64,000 nt of DNA. It comes from Pisaster brevispinus. Its lineage: Eukaryota > Echinodermata > Asteroidea > Forcipulatida > Asteriidae. Below the pieces are notes generated by a model, which was not told where the DNA came from, did not search any database, and saw nothing but the letters and a program-made list of their open reading frames with translations. Position numbers and translations under genes: made by a program. The first letter of the stretch is position 1. The number at the start of each line of letters is the position of its first letter. This document shows positions 32,201 to 47,200 of this stretch, one piece after another. Where the stretch lies: positions 10,985,764 to 11,049,763 of the forward strand of contig JAMKCF010000021.1 of NCBI GenBank assembly GCA_023634235.1, in the 5' to 3' direction.

Positions 32201-35200
32201 ATCATGATGTAGATCGAAGTTCAAAGTAAAGGTATGGTGTATGTTAACTTTTCAAACAGAAAGATTGGTTTATTCTCAGAGAACTTTCTGCAGAATCAGG
32301 GAAAGTTGGCTGCTCTGGGAGTAGGCATGAAATGGTTTGATTATTGAATGCCTCATAACCAACAATCCCTAAATCAAAAGACAAGGATCCATTTTGGTGT
32401 TATATGACATCTAAACTTACAGGTATCTGCAGTAATGTTGCACCGACATCCAAAGCGCACTGTTCCAGCACTGCATCAGTCGTCCCCTCACGGTGCACAT
32501 GCCCTGTGGGCCACTCCGATAACTGTGACAAAACATGCTGGCGCATTTCCGATAAACTCATCACGTGCTGTGTGTCAAACTTATCCCGTATTAAACATGT
32601 CAATTCTTTCCTGACGTCATCAACAGACGAACCGTTCTTTAAGCTCGGACCGTTCCGAAGCGAGTTGTCGCCGCCTGCACAGGCAGCGCCCCCTCGTAAA
32701 CTCTCCTCGTCGGAGAGGGACACTTCCATGGGCTCCGTGGAGTTCTCCTCGGGTTCAGTTATAATCCTGGTAGATGAGCTCTCCCCAGAACCAGTTCTCA
32801 AACTCGCATTGCTGTTGGGTATTTGGTGTTCAGAGTTGTCCTGAGGTGCGTGCTGGGTCAAGCTTTTAGTGCGGGCGCGGTTACGAGCAACCTTTACACG
32901 CTCCTGACCGGACATAACTTCAACTACAAAGGAGAACATGAATCAGACTATTAAATGAGTTAATTGCATCATTGGTTCTTGGAAGAGTGAGCTCATTGAT
33001 CCCATACTCTGTTTTTGATCAAAACTACCATTGAACCAATCTGTGAAAATTTAATAGAATTAATTGTTCAAGTTACAGTGAACATTATTTATTTGTATCA
33101 TTATTAGTGTGTTGTTAAAATTGGACCAATTCTATTGTAATGTGTACATGATTCATGTAGCATGACGGACACATGGATTTTAAGCCTTACTCAGTCGACT
33201 TCCCACTGTTTATGTACTTCTGAGCATGCGCACATTTCTGAGAATGATGGATATAGCCGGCAGTGTCTGCTGCCATCTACTGTCCCCAAAAGTCGGCCAT
33301 TCTGACTGATTAAGCATGTTGTACCATAAAGAAGCAACTATAATTGGCAAGCTTATGATTACAACCATGTGTAAATCTCTTTTGGGATGGGTGTTGGCTC
33401 TGTAAAGACTTGTGGTCTTGACTGCTCATCTTCAAGAGAATGCTGGACTGCTGTTGATGATGAGGCTTAAGTAGAGCTGGAGAGTTGCACATTTGAGCGG
33501 GAAAATATCCAAGCTGTTCTTGACCGGTGATGCATGGGATCAAGTGACTGCTGGCTGGAGTGTGTCAGGGTTGTGGTGAGCTGCAGCTGGAAGGGGTGGC
33601 TACTCCTCCCAAGAGAGATTCACACATGGTTGTACCCTCAAGTTTACTAATTGTAAGTTCTTTTTTTTCCCGCAAAGCTTCAAACATCTTCATCCATGAT
33701 ATTATGAATTGTTACCTGCTTGTGATGAATCTTTGGCATCTTTTCCTTTGCCCTTCTTTTCCGCCTCATGTTTGGGAACTTTCAAGACTTTGGAAAGCCT
33801 GTGTAAATTGAAAAAAACAAAAAACAAATGAAGACAATTCTTACAACAAACATCCATCTTTTCACCCTAGACTTCTTCTACTACTGCACTGATTAGCGTC
33901 ACTTGTTCCCCAAAGTCAAGCATTGCTATGTTTTTGGTAACCTCTGGAGTTACAGATTTCAAGGAGTTTCTGGGAACAGTATCCTTACTGCTTGAACAGT
34001 AGATCAAAGAGCAGGATTTCTTTACAACTGAAGAAAGCGACAGCTATTTGTTTCACTGGGCAGACATAAAACATGCACATCTGTGTTAGAGCAAAAACTG
34101 AATGTTAATCAGACATTAACAATTTGGAATTTGCAGTATTTTTGAACATGTGGGGGGCATGTGTGAACTTGGGGTGCCAGTCACAAGCCACACAACTGTT
34201 ATCTGCCGTGTACCCAGGGATCACACCCAAGTTTGTGATACAACCTGGGAAGTGGCAGCCAGGGGATCACCTTAAATCGATGCATCTTTTTCAAGTATCA
34301 AGTTATCTGTTTCAAGTTATACGCTTTATACATTTCAAGGTTCAAGCTGTAAAAGTTATAAAATATCAAGTTACAAAATCAAAGAAGACAGAGGCATGCC
34401 ATTGAAGGACTAAATGTTGTACATACTGCTGGTACTTGGCATCCCACAGCATGTGTTGCCTCTGGGTGACCTCCTCGTGGTTCATGACAAACTCACTGTC
34501 GAAATCAAGGGCAAACTCCCAGCCACGGTTGACCTTTGGCTTCGCCATTTGCTCTAAGATACTCTTCATATCCTCTGAAGGAAGCTGAATTAAAAAAAAA
34601 AAAATTAACTCTCCCACTGTGTGACCATTCATTATCATCCAGATGTCCAAGATAGATCTAATCTGCCAGCCTGCAATATGATACCATGTGGTGAATGCTT
34701 GTACGCAGTACAAAGTCAACCCTCCTACTGTCTGACCACTCAAAATCATCCACTGTGATTTTGAATGATAGAAAAACTATGCCAGCCTGCAATATGATAC
34801 CATGCGGTGAAACGGGTGAATGCTTCTATGCAGTACAAAGTCAACCCTCCTACTGTCTGACCACTCAAAATCATCCACTGTGATTTTGAATGGTAGAAAA
34901 ACTATGCCAGCCTGCAATGTGATATCATGTGGTGAATGCACAGTACAAAGTCAACCCTCCTACTACCTGACCATTCAATAAAACCCACTATGATTTAGAA
35001 TGATAGATAAATCTGGGTTCTCCCTCATGTTTTTTCCAAACTGTGGGGCAATCTGGACCAATATTTTGCAAAACTGGCCAAAGCACAGATCTCTGCACAG
35101 CTCGCCCTCCCCCAGCCTGTGCAGTTGAATAGTTTCAAACGGTTCATTAACATGCTGGAAAATGATACAAAGAGTAGGAGGGTTAATGGCATCACACCTT

Positions 35201-38200
35201 ATTCTTCCCATAAAAGGACAAACCAACTGACAATCATCTTGTTGTCATAAATGCTGGCATATCAGGTTTCTCCTATACACAATCTAGCGCATCGGCCGAT
35301 CAACACAGAAATTGCAGCCAATACAACAAACTAGAACAGCGAAGCTGCCATGGCGAGCTGCCGGTCGCCAGATAGAAGACCAATGACTAATTGCAATAAG
35401 GAGTTATGACCATTAAGGTTTTCATTGTTTTAGCTCATTCAACTGGAACCAGTGATAAACTCTGAGAGTTTTATCTTTTCATATGAATCTAACATGTAAG
35501 AAGCAATACTTGATTCAAGTTTCAAGTCAGTACATCATTGCAACAAGGAGTTATGACCATTTAAGTTTTTTATTGTTTGAGCTCATTCAACTGGAACCAG
35601 TGATAAACTCTTGAGTTTTATCTTTTCATATGAATCTACGTGTAAGAAGCAATATTTGATTCAAGTTTCAAGTAAGTACATCATTGCAATAAGGAGTTAT
35701 GGCCATTTAATTGTTGTCATTGTTTTAGCTCATTCAACTGGAACCAGTGATAAATTTTGAGCTTTATCTTTTCATATGAATCTACATGTAAGAAGCAATG
35801 TTTGATTCAAGTTTCAAGTCAGTACATCATTGCAATAAGGAGTTATGACCGTTTAAGTTTTTAATTGTTTTAGCTCATTTAACCGGAACCGATTTTATGC
35901 TCAGCCTGTCTGTTGTCAATTGTAAGTCAAAGTTACAACTTAACTTAGTTCAAAACTTTAAAATTTTAGTTTGAGTTTGGTTCTTTAAAATCCAGAGGTC
36001 AATAATTAAACCTGAAAAAAAAAACTTTAACATTTTTTTTATTCCCAAAACTTTAACATTTTTTTTATTCCCAAAACTTCAACATTATTGGAAAACATAG
36101 TTGAAAAAAAAAAAAAAAAATGACTGACAATTATATATAACAATCTCACTTGGGCTTGTACATATCATAAAACAACTCAACTCAAAGACTGATACTTAAA
36201 CAAAAACTTTAACATTTCCACTGAACGCGGACGGCCGGACAGACGGACGGACGGACGGACGGACCGACGGACGGACGGACGGACAGACGGGACGGAAATT
36301 GTCATTACATAGGCTCACTCTGCTTCGCAGCTCGCCAAAAACAAGAAGCAAAAAAAAAAAAGCACAGTAAAACTTTAAAAACCCAACATAATTGTCAAGG
36401 AAAATACATTCCAAGGACCTCATTTACATGCTTCAGGCAAGCTTTGGATTCAGAATGCCCCCCAAGTTGTAAAAAATCCTGATAACATTTCTTTCAGAGA
36501 ATTACAAAGATGAATAAATTTGTGCGAACCTTTGTTATGGATGCAACTTCTTTCCTTACAATGCAGCGACTCTGATTAAACCTCCACATCTAGTTTTAAA
36601 AAAGGGGGGAAAAGACAGAAACAAGTAAATAATTTTTGAAAGCCAGATTTCAATACTGATTTCTGAATCAATAATAGTGCACTATTATACAAATATTAGA
36701 TGCCAATGAGTGCATTGTGACAGCATATAATCACTAGGTGAAATCTGGACTATTCCATTTCACGAGGCGAAGCCCAGTAAGACGAAAAAAACACAGATTT
36801 AATATTCTGCAACAATGCATCCCCAAAAAAACTGCATAAAATAGTTGTTTTTTTATACATAACAAAGATTCCTGTCCTTTGAAATTTGTTCACACTAACC
36901 CAGACTAAACACAAAATGGACACAGAAACTCCACCCACAATCTGAACATTTAAAAAAAACTTAACAACATGGACGACGCCATGATGCCATGACACAACAT
37001 TACCTCGTTTGGACAAACGAGCAGGGAATGATTATTTTGGTAGCGACTCTGTGAAGCATCCAATAATTACTGGACGGGCCTATCCAATATTAAATTTTGC
37101 AGCGTCGCGGCAGTAAATACATTGCAAAATAATGTGTACCATGCCCAATGTTCCTATACTTTAACAAACTATTTTCCTCTTGTACAGAAGCACAACCGTA
37201 AAATCCTCACAAGAATTCTTGAGATTCCCAGAACACAATGAAGACACAATAGGAAGGGGAGGGATACACCATGCCACATGTCGAGCAGAATATTTTGCTT
37301 GTGTGCGTACTACACTTGTTAAAATGCATTTCTTTTGCTGACACAGGTGGCACACAAATGCTGACCCTGTAAGCGGATAATGGCAACTTTAAGCACAGAG
37401 TTGCGTAGTAAGCAGAGCCATAGAACTGGGCCATGGTATGAAGTTTGAGCTTCAGAATAAACCTTAACAATTTTGTGAAGAGTTTAGTTGTATAGTTACC
37501 AGCCCCATAGCTTGTCTTAAAATTGTAATCAGCACGTAAGTCCTTACCACATAGTCCCTGCCTCTACACAGTATATCAGCTGGCACACCACTGATGGGGC
37601 TAGTGCTATCCTTCGGGTACAGAACATCACTGTCAACAAACCAAATAGTATGCATATATTCATCTACAAGATCAGCCTACTTTTTTTAAAGCAATGAATG
37701 GCCTATCACCATCCTACATCTGTGATCTTGTCCAGCCAAAAGTTCCAGCTGGTGAAAATCTACGTTCAGCAGCTGACAAACTCCTCGTGGAATATGCTGT
37801 GAATATCAATTCATGGGGATCAAGTTCAATTCAGATAGCTGCAGGGAAGGTCTGGAATGGTCTAACCACATTCCATAAAAGAGCCATCCGAGCAATAGAC
37901 ATTTACAAAACAGCCTTCAAAACACATCTTTCTAAGGAACATTTTCCCTAATTTCCAAAGAGATTTTGGATTACTGTTCAATCTGCTGCAACACTTTTTC
38001 ACCCTTTCTCGCTTTTGCACCATTGGAAGACATCCATGGAGCAAGCACAACGAGCACATTCGTGGGTACCGGCGCCACAGAAGACGTCACTATTATTATT
38101 ATCGAGCAAGCACGGAATTTCTGTGCTAGCTCTCTAAGCGAAGAATGCCTAGTAACGTGGAATACGCACGCGCACAAGCAAAAATTCCCTGCTAACCCCT

Positions 38201-41200
38201 GAAATACGCTTGATGTAAGTGCGGAATTCCCTGCTTCCGTAAGTGCTGATTCTTTGCTTACTGTAAGCAGAGCCATGAAATTGGGCACTGGTGTCTGTCA
38301 CTCACCTTTTAACCACCCAGCATCCTTGGACCAGCATGGCCACCTGCTGAACAGCTCTTAGGACAGCAGTTGGGTCAGGGGTACCCGGTAAGATTCCCAA
38401 GAGCTGTGTGAATCGCAATGCTTTAGCTGAAGAAAAAAATAACATTGTGTACGTTATTTTTCACTGTAAGAGGGAAGTACAAAGTAAGCTTTCGAAAGAG
38501 TTGTTTTTGCAGGGCCCCAACAAAACCAGTTTTATATGTTTTGGCATACCCCAGGTAAATATTTGTACTAAAAGAAAAAATCAATAAATAAAGAGTATAC
38601 ATACATTTTGATACACTTGTTTCAAGGAACAATATAATGAAATTGAAATGTGAGAATTTGTTCAAAATGAAGATCACTGCATGAACAACATTCAATAGAT
38701 GTAAATAAATTGCATCAGATCAGGGATTAAGAAAAACATGTTTGTTTTAAGCACTTTTTACATTGTGCTTTTCAAAGTCCTGCGGGAATAAATATTTGAT
38801 GATGGGTTCGAATCCCAGCCGAGTAGTATGCCCATGGATTGTCTCCCGCATGACTCAGGAAAGCACTGATTAAAGCTTTAATATCACACACAGGTGTATG
38901 GGAAAACAAAACATTATTAGTAACAATACAAACTTATAAAGCGCACTTTCTAATAAAAGATTACTCAAGGCGCTACAGAAAAGATACTACAAAGTAGCAA
39001 TCTCTCTACAGAAAATTACACCAAAAGGGAATGTTAGTAACTTGCAGTAAACAGAAATTTCTTAAAATGAGTTTGGAATGTGTTGAGAGAGTGAATGTTT
39101 CTGATGTCGCTGGGTAACTTGTACCCTAAGACTGGTGCAATGTGAGAAAATGCACGGTCGCCGTAGTGAGTGGACTGGTACGAGATTTAGGTATGAGTCG
39201 GGTTGAGGCAACAGAACGGAGAGGATAATGGCAGTGCCTTAGTAGAAGATCTTAGATGTAGGTTGGTGCAGAGTCATGAAGTGCTTTGAAGACAAGTGTG
39301 AGGACCTTGTATTCAATTCGTTTTGGTACCAGGAGCCAGTGGAGTTCTTTAGGAAAAGGGACTGATGTGTTTATGCCTCTTGATTTTTGCCAGAACTCCA
39401 GAGGCATATCCAGGATTCTCCAAAGTCTAGATGTTGATGTATTTGGCAAGCCTGCCAGAAATTCTATTGTACTTTATGTTTCTAAATTTAAAGCAAACAA
39501 CATTTTTTCAAATTTACATTATTGACGAGGCTACATTATTTGAATAATAATAATAATAATATAAATATGCGCAGAAATACATACCATTAATTAGGAGGGC
39601 CTTGACTTGATCAGAGAGGTTCATTGTCTTCAGGTTGTTCATGGACAGAACGTTAGACGGCAACTTGGGTTTCTCAGCTTCATCTTCCATAGCCTCCGGT
39701 ACCAGCATGGCAAGGTAGTCGCTGGAAAAAAAGAACCCCCCCAAAAAAGAATAAATAAAATACACAAAATGTGAATCTTTACTAACTGGACAAAGTATAA
39801 GAAGTAACTATGAATAGTAGACTTGAGGGAACGACGACGGGTAAAATCTCTTCTGGAGGAGTGTTGGCTCTGAAAAAAGCTGGTGTGATCAAAGTATGAA
39901 TTAGCTCAAGCACTGCATTGTGGAGATCAGGAGCTACCAATGCTGCCAGCATTTGCATCTTGCAATCAGGGATATTTTGTACAACAATCAGGGAGATATA
40001 TAGAATAACATAACAGGGGAAAAGTTTCCATAATCAGGGAGATTGTCAAATTTGTTCATCAGAATACGGAAAGATTGGTTTATTTTCAGGGAACTTTTTT
40101 GCAGAACCAGGGAGAGTTGATATCTCAGCTATTCTTTACAGAGAGCCCATTGGTCAGTTCCAGAGTAACTCACAATTTGGCTTGATTTATTTTGTAAGCC
40201 AGTCAGATGTTTGACCTTAAAACAAACCCTAATATTTTCCCGACTTTTGTTTTACCTCGGTGGAAGATTGAGTTGCGACACTTCACTCTCTGTCGCCTGA
40301 CAGAACAATCTCTCCCTCTCAGCATACGACCTTTGATCCTACAAAGAAACAACACAAATTGATTGGCAACTGACTGTGTAAGTCTTTAAGTGCGGAAGTT
40401 ACCCCAGGAATTACACAGATGCAGGAAGGTTTCACTAGTTACTGGCTCCCCAGTAAGCCAAAAAGTTTGATTGACAGGAGGGAGGGGTGTTGGAAACCTC
40501 AGAACCTAGCACAGGCTGCCAGCAAGACATCTGGAAGCCTGCTACAAAGAACAGGCGGCTCCACTTTACCAGAGGTATATATCTGGGTAGGTCTGTATGT
40601 CTATATAATTTTGTGCACAACGTATATCTGTGGACATATTTTTCAGTTCCTAAAAAAAACAAAAAAACCCAAAAACGAAAAACAAACAAACTGGTCATAC
40701 TTTTGGTAATGACCATGAAGAGAAATCATTTAATTTTCATCTGAAAGCCTACATGTTATAGGATGGTAATGGATGTATTGAGCATCCTGAGAAATTATTT
40801 CGTCTGAAGTGCCCCATTGATTAGAAATCAACAAAAGAATGTCAACAAATTTGAATTTCTAAAGATCGTCTGCAGGTGACTTAAGGAAATTTCAGTGGTG
40901 CCCCTTTGAATACGGCCAGAAATGTGGCTGGTACCCGTTGTGAACAAACACAAGGTGAATGAAAATGCTGTTTTCTCAACATGTACGCACAGTATTCAAC
41001 TCAAACTTTCACAGGTGATTTTTATTGCATCTTTCTTGGTAATGTTGCATATGAATCAGCATTATATTGACAAAAACCAAACGATGACCCAACCTATAAT
41101 ACACTAAATGTAGGTCTGCATGTGGAAAGAAAATTAAGTATACTCCAGTTCCTGGCCCTAAGCCTTCTGGTCAAGTGTGCTTCCCCCAAACCCCAAGTTG

Positions 41201-44200
41201 AAACTAATCAATGGTGTCCCCCCCCCACCCCTCACCCGGGTGCATCTCCCCGACAGCCCCCACTGCAAATTTTGTCATTAGCCTTTGTCTTCTGGGCAAA
41301 CCATGGTGCACCTGTTACATTTAAATAAAGCCACCACGTTAAACATGAAACCTTTGCCTTGAGTTGTGACCTTTTGCCCATGACAAAAGACGACTGACTT
41401 TATACTTACATTGATAGACTGGCAGCTGAGTGGTACCCACATCTCTTCAGACATCATCTTCTCGTGATGGGAGTAGGACGCCAGACGTCGGGCCTTGGCT
41501 TGGTCACTCTCTGGTCTAGCAAACTGGACCTTGACCGGCTTGGCCTCCTCTTCTTCCTCCTGGGATGATTCTCCTATATTAATTCAGGGAAGCCAATACT
41601 TACAATTTCTCCCCTACTTACAAGTATATTACATCGTTTTGTTTTAAGAAAAGTGCATTCATTTCCATCCTCTAGTTTCCAATCAACAGGTGGTAAAGTT
41701 TCAGTGAAAACAGCGCAAAACACTTTATGTTTTGTCAGCGACTGCATAATATTCATAACATCCTTATTTTGATTGCGGCTATCAAAATAAGCAAGGTGAT
41801 TTGAGTTGGGTTTATTTATGCTATTTTCTTGAACTTAACAATATTTCTTGGTACTGAATAAACCTCACAATTAAAGGCAATTCCCAGATTTATGACAATG
41901 TTATATTGCATAACAACAAGTTAACAGTTCCTTCTCAGGCAGAGTGTTAACTTTATTTAGAAAAAAAAAACAATTGAAGTGTGAACGAAATGGGGACATC
42001 TTGTTTTTATTGCTGTACACTATATCCCTTAAAATAAAAAAATAAACACTTTTTCAATACCAGCAGCAAAGGCTGTGTCAAAATTAATGGTAACAAATGT
42101 CTCTCAGATTGTGCATTTCAATTGTGAATTATTCTTCCCGCGTGGACACAACCACCTTTTGAAATGAAATTTACACTGGTTAGTTTTATCTACATTTATA
42201 TATAAATTAAAACAATCGAACAGTTACAAAAACCAAAGGCACACTTTGCCTTAAATGTCCAGGGAAATTTACAAGTGTGAAAATTCATGTAGGGATCAGA
42301 TAACTTGCCTTTGGCAATATGTGCTCCATACTGAATTATTTTTGCCAAATTTGTCATTTTGTTAAGTTGGTATTAAGATTGTTTCTTGTTCTGGGTTTTA
42401 ACACTCTCAATTTTAACATTGTAAACTTCACATTATTCAGCCATCGGCAGCAATATGATTTTAGCAATAAACCAATTAATAAAAAAAACCATTATAAAGT
42501 ATTTGGGGATGAAAGTGGAAAGTCTTCAGTTTGCATCCTCGTCATACCTTCATTGTCTGCTGCTTTGTCTACCTTGCTCTTCTGGTCAGCTTTGTCTAGG
42601 TAAGCAAAGTTAGGTCTTAGCTGAGCTACTCCATGGAGAGGTGTCAGGTGTAGTTCACCTACATAGCACAACAGTAATAACTCGCTTTATCTACGAGCAT
42701 CTCAAAGCATTTACCATAATTTTTTTCCTTACAGGCTTTTGAAGTTTTTGAGTTATGAGACCCATTTATGTAACACCTTGTAAGGGCTAACAAGGTGCTG
42801 CGGCGCATTCAGCAGCCACTGCCAGAAACACCAGGCAAACCCCTTCTCTCAGTGATAAGTGTAACTGGGTACTTTTTCATGCAATACACAACACACGGGT
42901 CCAACTGCTTCACATCCCATCCAAAGGGCGAAGCAATCTTGCTGTTGAGTGATGCTTTTAGGTCATGTGCAAATCATTTGTTTGCATAAGCAGCTGCCGT
43001 TATCTTTGAGATTGGGCAGGACAAAATTCACGAAACATTGCACTTTTGAATGGGTTTTTCCGTCACTAAATAAGCTTTTTAAGTAACATAAAGCTACTAT
43101 TTGGTGTCTGTGATGTCTGATACGCCATTAAAAATGCAATAACAAGTCACAAATGGCAACGGTGGAGTCCCTCTTTAACCCACAGTTCCTCAACTAACCC
43201 ACCCTCCTAAGGTGTCCTGGCAAAAACCAATCCAAAATCCATTATAATGGTACTTGAAAAACAAAAAATTTGTGTTTGTTTTTGTTTTTGTAATATTCAT
43301 ATTGGGCACTGGTTAACCCTGAATGCCAGATAAGAGTAAAAAACTTCCACTATGCCACATGGCTTTAGATAGATCAACAAGATATGCTTACCATCCTTTA
43401 GAATTCCAACTGCATAGCGGGACGTTGAAGCCGTCCCACTGGATGAGGCAAGTATTTGCTTGTCCATCACATCACTGAAGAGGAAATCAGACGAAAGCTT
43501 TTATAGGTTTAAGACGAGGCTTGGAATTAACACTTACCCAGGCATGATGCAATCACAGAGGCAATAGAGGCAATAGACTGGTCCCCTATCTTTAAAAGCA
43601 AAGTATACTATGGGGTTTTGAGACCGCTCGATTGTTTAATCCTATATAAATGTATATATACACAAAATCTGTGGTGGTTACAAAAAAAATCTGGTTGTAA
43701 GTTTACTAGCCCAATGCTAAAATCACTGGCCTCGGATCTGCGGTCCACTGGAAATTTCAAACCCTGATTTAGCAGGGTGACTGCCCAGTGCCAAGGAAAC
43801 CAGTTCACTTCACAAAGCAACAGAATCCTATTTATTTTAACTATATTGAACTTTGCTGCATTAGCAGGGTGCCTGGAAAACACCTGGGCCTATTTTCATA
43901 AAGCCTGTAAGTACCAAAAACTTGCTAAGCACAGACAAATCTTGCTTAGCAGAATTAGGTTACCAGCCAACATTCCATAAAGTTTACATTGTTAGCACTG
44001 GTACCCTGCTCATTTCTTGCAAAGTAAAGAAATTTGCTAAGCAGAATTTTCTGCTTAACAGCTTTATGCAATTGGGCCCTGATGGTGGTTCCTGTTTAAG
44101 TTATTTCATATCTTTCAAAAAGAATTAGGTGGAGATTTGTACAAGAAAATCCTCAAATTGTACAGTTCTGGAAAGAACACAGGGACAAAGAATAAAGTAC

Positions 44201-47200
44201 AACAAGTTCCAAAATTCAAAGCAACTCTACCTCTGAAAAGTTCTATTCCCGATGGGGTTGGCTCCATCCACATTGATTGAGATCTGTTCTCCACGGCTCT
44301 TGTCATAGTTTGTGTTCTGAGTGTCAAGACCTATCTCAAGTTCCACCTGGCGAGGGAAGAAGAAAATGCCAAATGTCACGAGATGAGTTGATGGCCGAAA
44401 GGTTTTGCCCACGGTGTTTACTTGTGGACTTGAATCGATTGTGTTGACTAGCAGGTCACCGCAGTTGTGTCCTTGAGCAAGATGCTAGACCACAAATTGC
44501 TTAGAGGCCTCACACAGGCATTGTGGGGGATAGAAATTGTTAATGTGTTGGAGACTGGTTGGCATGACAAGTGCTACAATGTGTGGCAGCTAAGCTTGCA
44601 TACGTGTACTTCCTCTGGGAGGGGGGTCAATACAGTTTTTATGTTTTTGTAATTCCCCCCCCACCTTGATGTTAATTGCAGACAACTGCCTAAATTCTTA
44701 AACCAAGAGGAGTTTATTTACCTGAACCCAACTGCCTCATTCCTTTTAAATCAACTGAGAAGAGTTAGCGTATATAGGAACCCGAATGCTTTATTTTTTC
44801 TATATCAACTGAGAGGAAATGTGTAGGAGCCCAACTATCTCATTCACTCAAAGGCAACTGAGAAGAAGTCATGTCGGAATGGTACTGACTCAAATATTCA
44901 AAGTCAACTGAGAGAAGTTTATGTAGGAACCCAACTATCTCATTCACTCAAAGTCAACTGAGAAGAACTTATGTAGGAACCGTACTGACTCAATAGTTCA
45001 AAGTCAACTGAGAGAAGTTTATGTAGGAACCCAACTATCTCATTCGCTCAAAGTCAACTGAGAGAAGTTTATGTAGGAACCCAACTATCTCATTCACTCA
45101 AAGTCAACTGAGAAGAAGTCATGTCGGAATGGTACTGACTCAATAGTTCAAAGTCAACTGAGAGAAGTTTATGTAGGAGCCCAACTATCTCATTCGCTCA
45201 AAGGCAACTGAGAAGAAGTCATGTCGGAATGGTACTGACTCAACAATTCAAAGTCAACTGAGAGAAGTTTATGTAGGAACCCAACTATCTCATTCACTCA
45301 AAGTCAACTGAGAAGAACTTATGTAGGAACCGTACTGACTCAATAGTTCAAAGTCAACTGAGAGAAGTTTATGTAGGAACCCAACTATCTCATTCACTCA
45401 AAGGCAACTGAGAAGAAGTCATGTCGGAATGGTACTGACTCAACAATTCAAAGTCAACTGAGAGAAGTTTATGTAGGAACCCAACTATCTCATTCACTCA
45501 AAGGCAACTGAGAAGAAGTCATGTCGGAATGGTACTGACTCAACAATTCAAAGTCAACTGAGAGAAGTTTATGTAGGAACCCAACTATCTCATTCACTCA
45601 AAGGCAACTGAGAAGAAGTCATGTCGGAATGGTACTGACTCAATAATTCAAAGTCAACTGAGAGAAGTTAATGTACATGTAGGAACCCAACTATCTCATT
45701 CGCTCAAAGTCAACTGAGAAGAACTTATGTAGGAACCATACTGACTCAATAGTTCAAAGTCAACTGAGAGAAGTTTATGTAGGAACCCAACTATCTCATT
45801 CGCTCAAAGTCAACTGAGAAGAACTTATGTAGGAACCGTACTGACTCAATAGTTCAAAGTCAACTGAGAGAAGTTTATGTAGGAACCCAACTATCTCATT
45901 CGCTCAAAGTCAACTGAGAAGAACTTATGTAGGAACCGTACTGACTCAATAGTTCAAAGTCAACTGAGAGAAGTTTATGTAGGAACCCAACTATCTCATT
46001 CGCTCAAAGTCAACTGAGAAGAAGTCATGTCGGAATGGTACTGACTCAACAATTCAAAGTCAACTGAGAGAAGTTAATGTAGGAACCCAACTATCTCATT
46101 CGCTCAAAGTCAACTGAGAAGAACTTATGTAGGAACCGTACTGACTCAATAGTTCAAAGTCAACTGAGAGAAGTTAATGTAGGAACCCAACTATCTCATT
46201 CGCTCAAAGTCAACTGAGAAGAACTTATGTAGGAACCGTACTGACTCAATAGTTCAAAGTCAACTGAGAGAAGTTTATGTAGGAACCCAACTATCTCATT
46301 CGCTCAAAGTCAACTGAGAAGAACTTATGTAGGAACCGTACTGACTCAATAGTTCAAAGTCAACTGAGAGAAGTTTATGTAGGAACCCAACTATCTCATT
46401 CGCTCAAAGTCAACTGAGAAGAACTTATGTAGGAACCGTACTGACTCAATAGTTCAAAGTCAACTGAGAGAAGTTAATGTAGGAACCCAACTATCTCATT
46501 CGCTCAAAGTCAACTGAGAAGAACTTATGTAGGAACCGTACTGACTCAATAGTTCAAAGTCAACTGAGAGAAGTTTATGTAGGAACCCAACTATCTCATT
46601 CGCTCAAAGTCAACTGAGAAGAACTTATGTAGGAACCGTACTAACCCATTCCTTCAAAGTCAACCAAGAGGAGTTATGTATGAACTCTACTGCCCCATCC
46701 TTTCAATATCAACTGAGATACATTTATGCAGGAACCCAAATGCATCATCCCTTCAAATTCAACCAGGAGAAAGTTATGTAGGAACCCTACTGCCTCCCAA
46801 AAGATGAATGTCATACATGCCTCAGCCTTTTAAGACTCAGGAAAGTTAGCGATGTGCTGAGAATCCTTTCTCGATTCAAAATTTCTTAAGACTCAAGAAA
46901 GTTAAAGATGTGCTGAATGAATGATGGCAGCAGCTTGGCTTACAATACTCTCTCATATGGGTTGACATGATTAAAGGAGCTCAATTACTAGCCCAATGAA
47001 TGGGGCCTCAATGAACACTGAGCATCGTACTTGGCAGATGAAGCCCCTTCTCTTGTCTTAAAAGCAGGGTATATATTTGGTAATTGACAAAGACCAGTAT
47101 CCTCACTTGGTGTATCCCAAAATATGCATAAAATAACAAACCTCTGAAAATTTGGGCTCAATTGGTCATTGAGGTTGCGAGAAAATAAGGAAAGAAAAAG

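Noticed and set aside
32404..32844. 146-codon plus-strand frame
   Set aside because: It is the antisense shadow of the large POLR3E exon 32923-32421.
34423..34426. Alternative donor GTACAA at the end of POLR3E exon 13
   Set aside because: Using it puts exon 14 out of frame with an early stop; the GTATGT donor four bases upstream keeps the frame.
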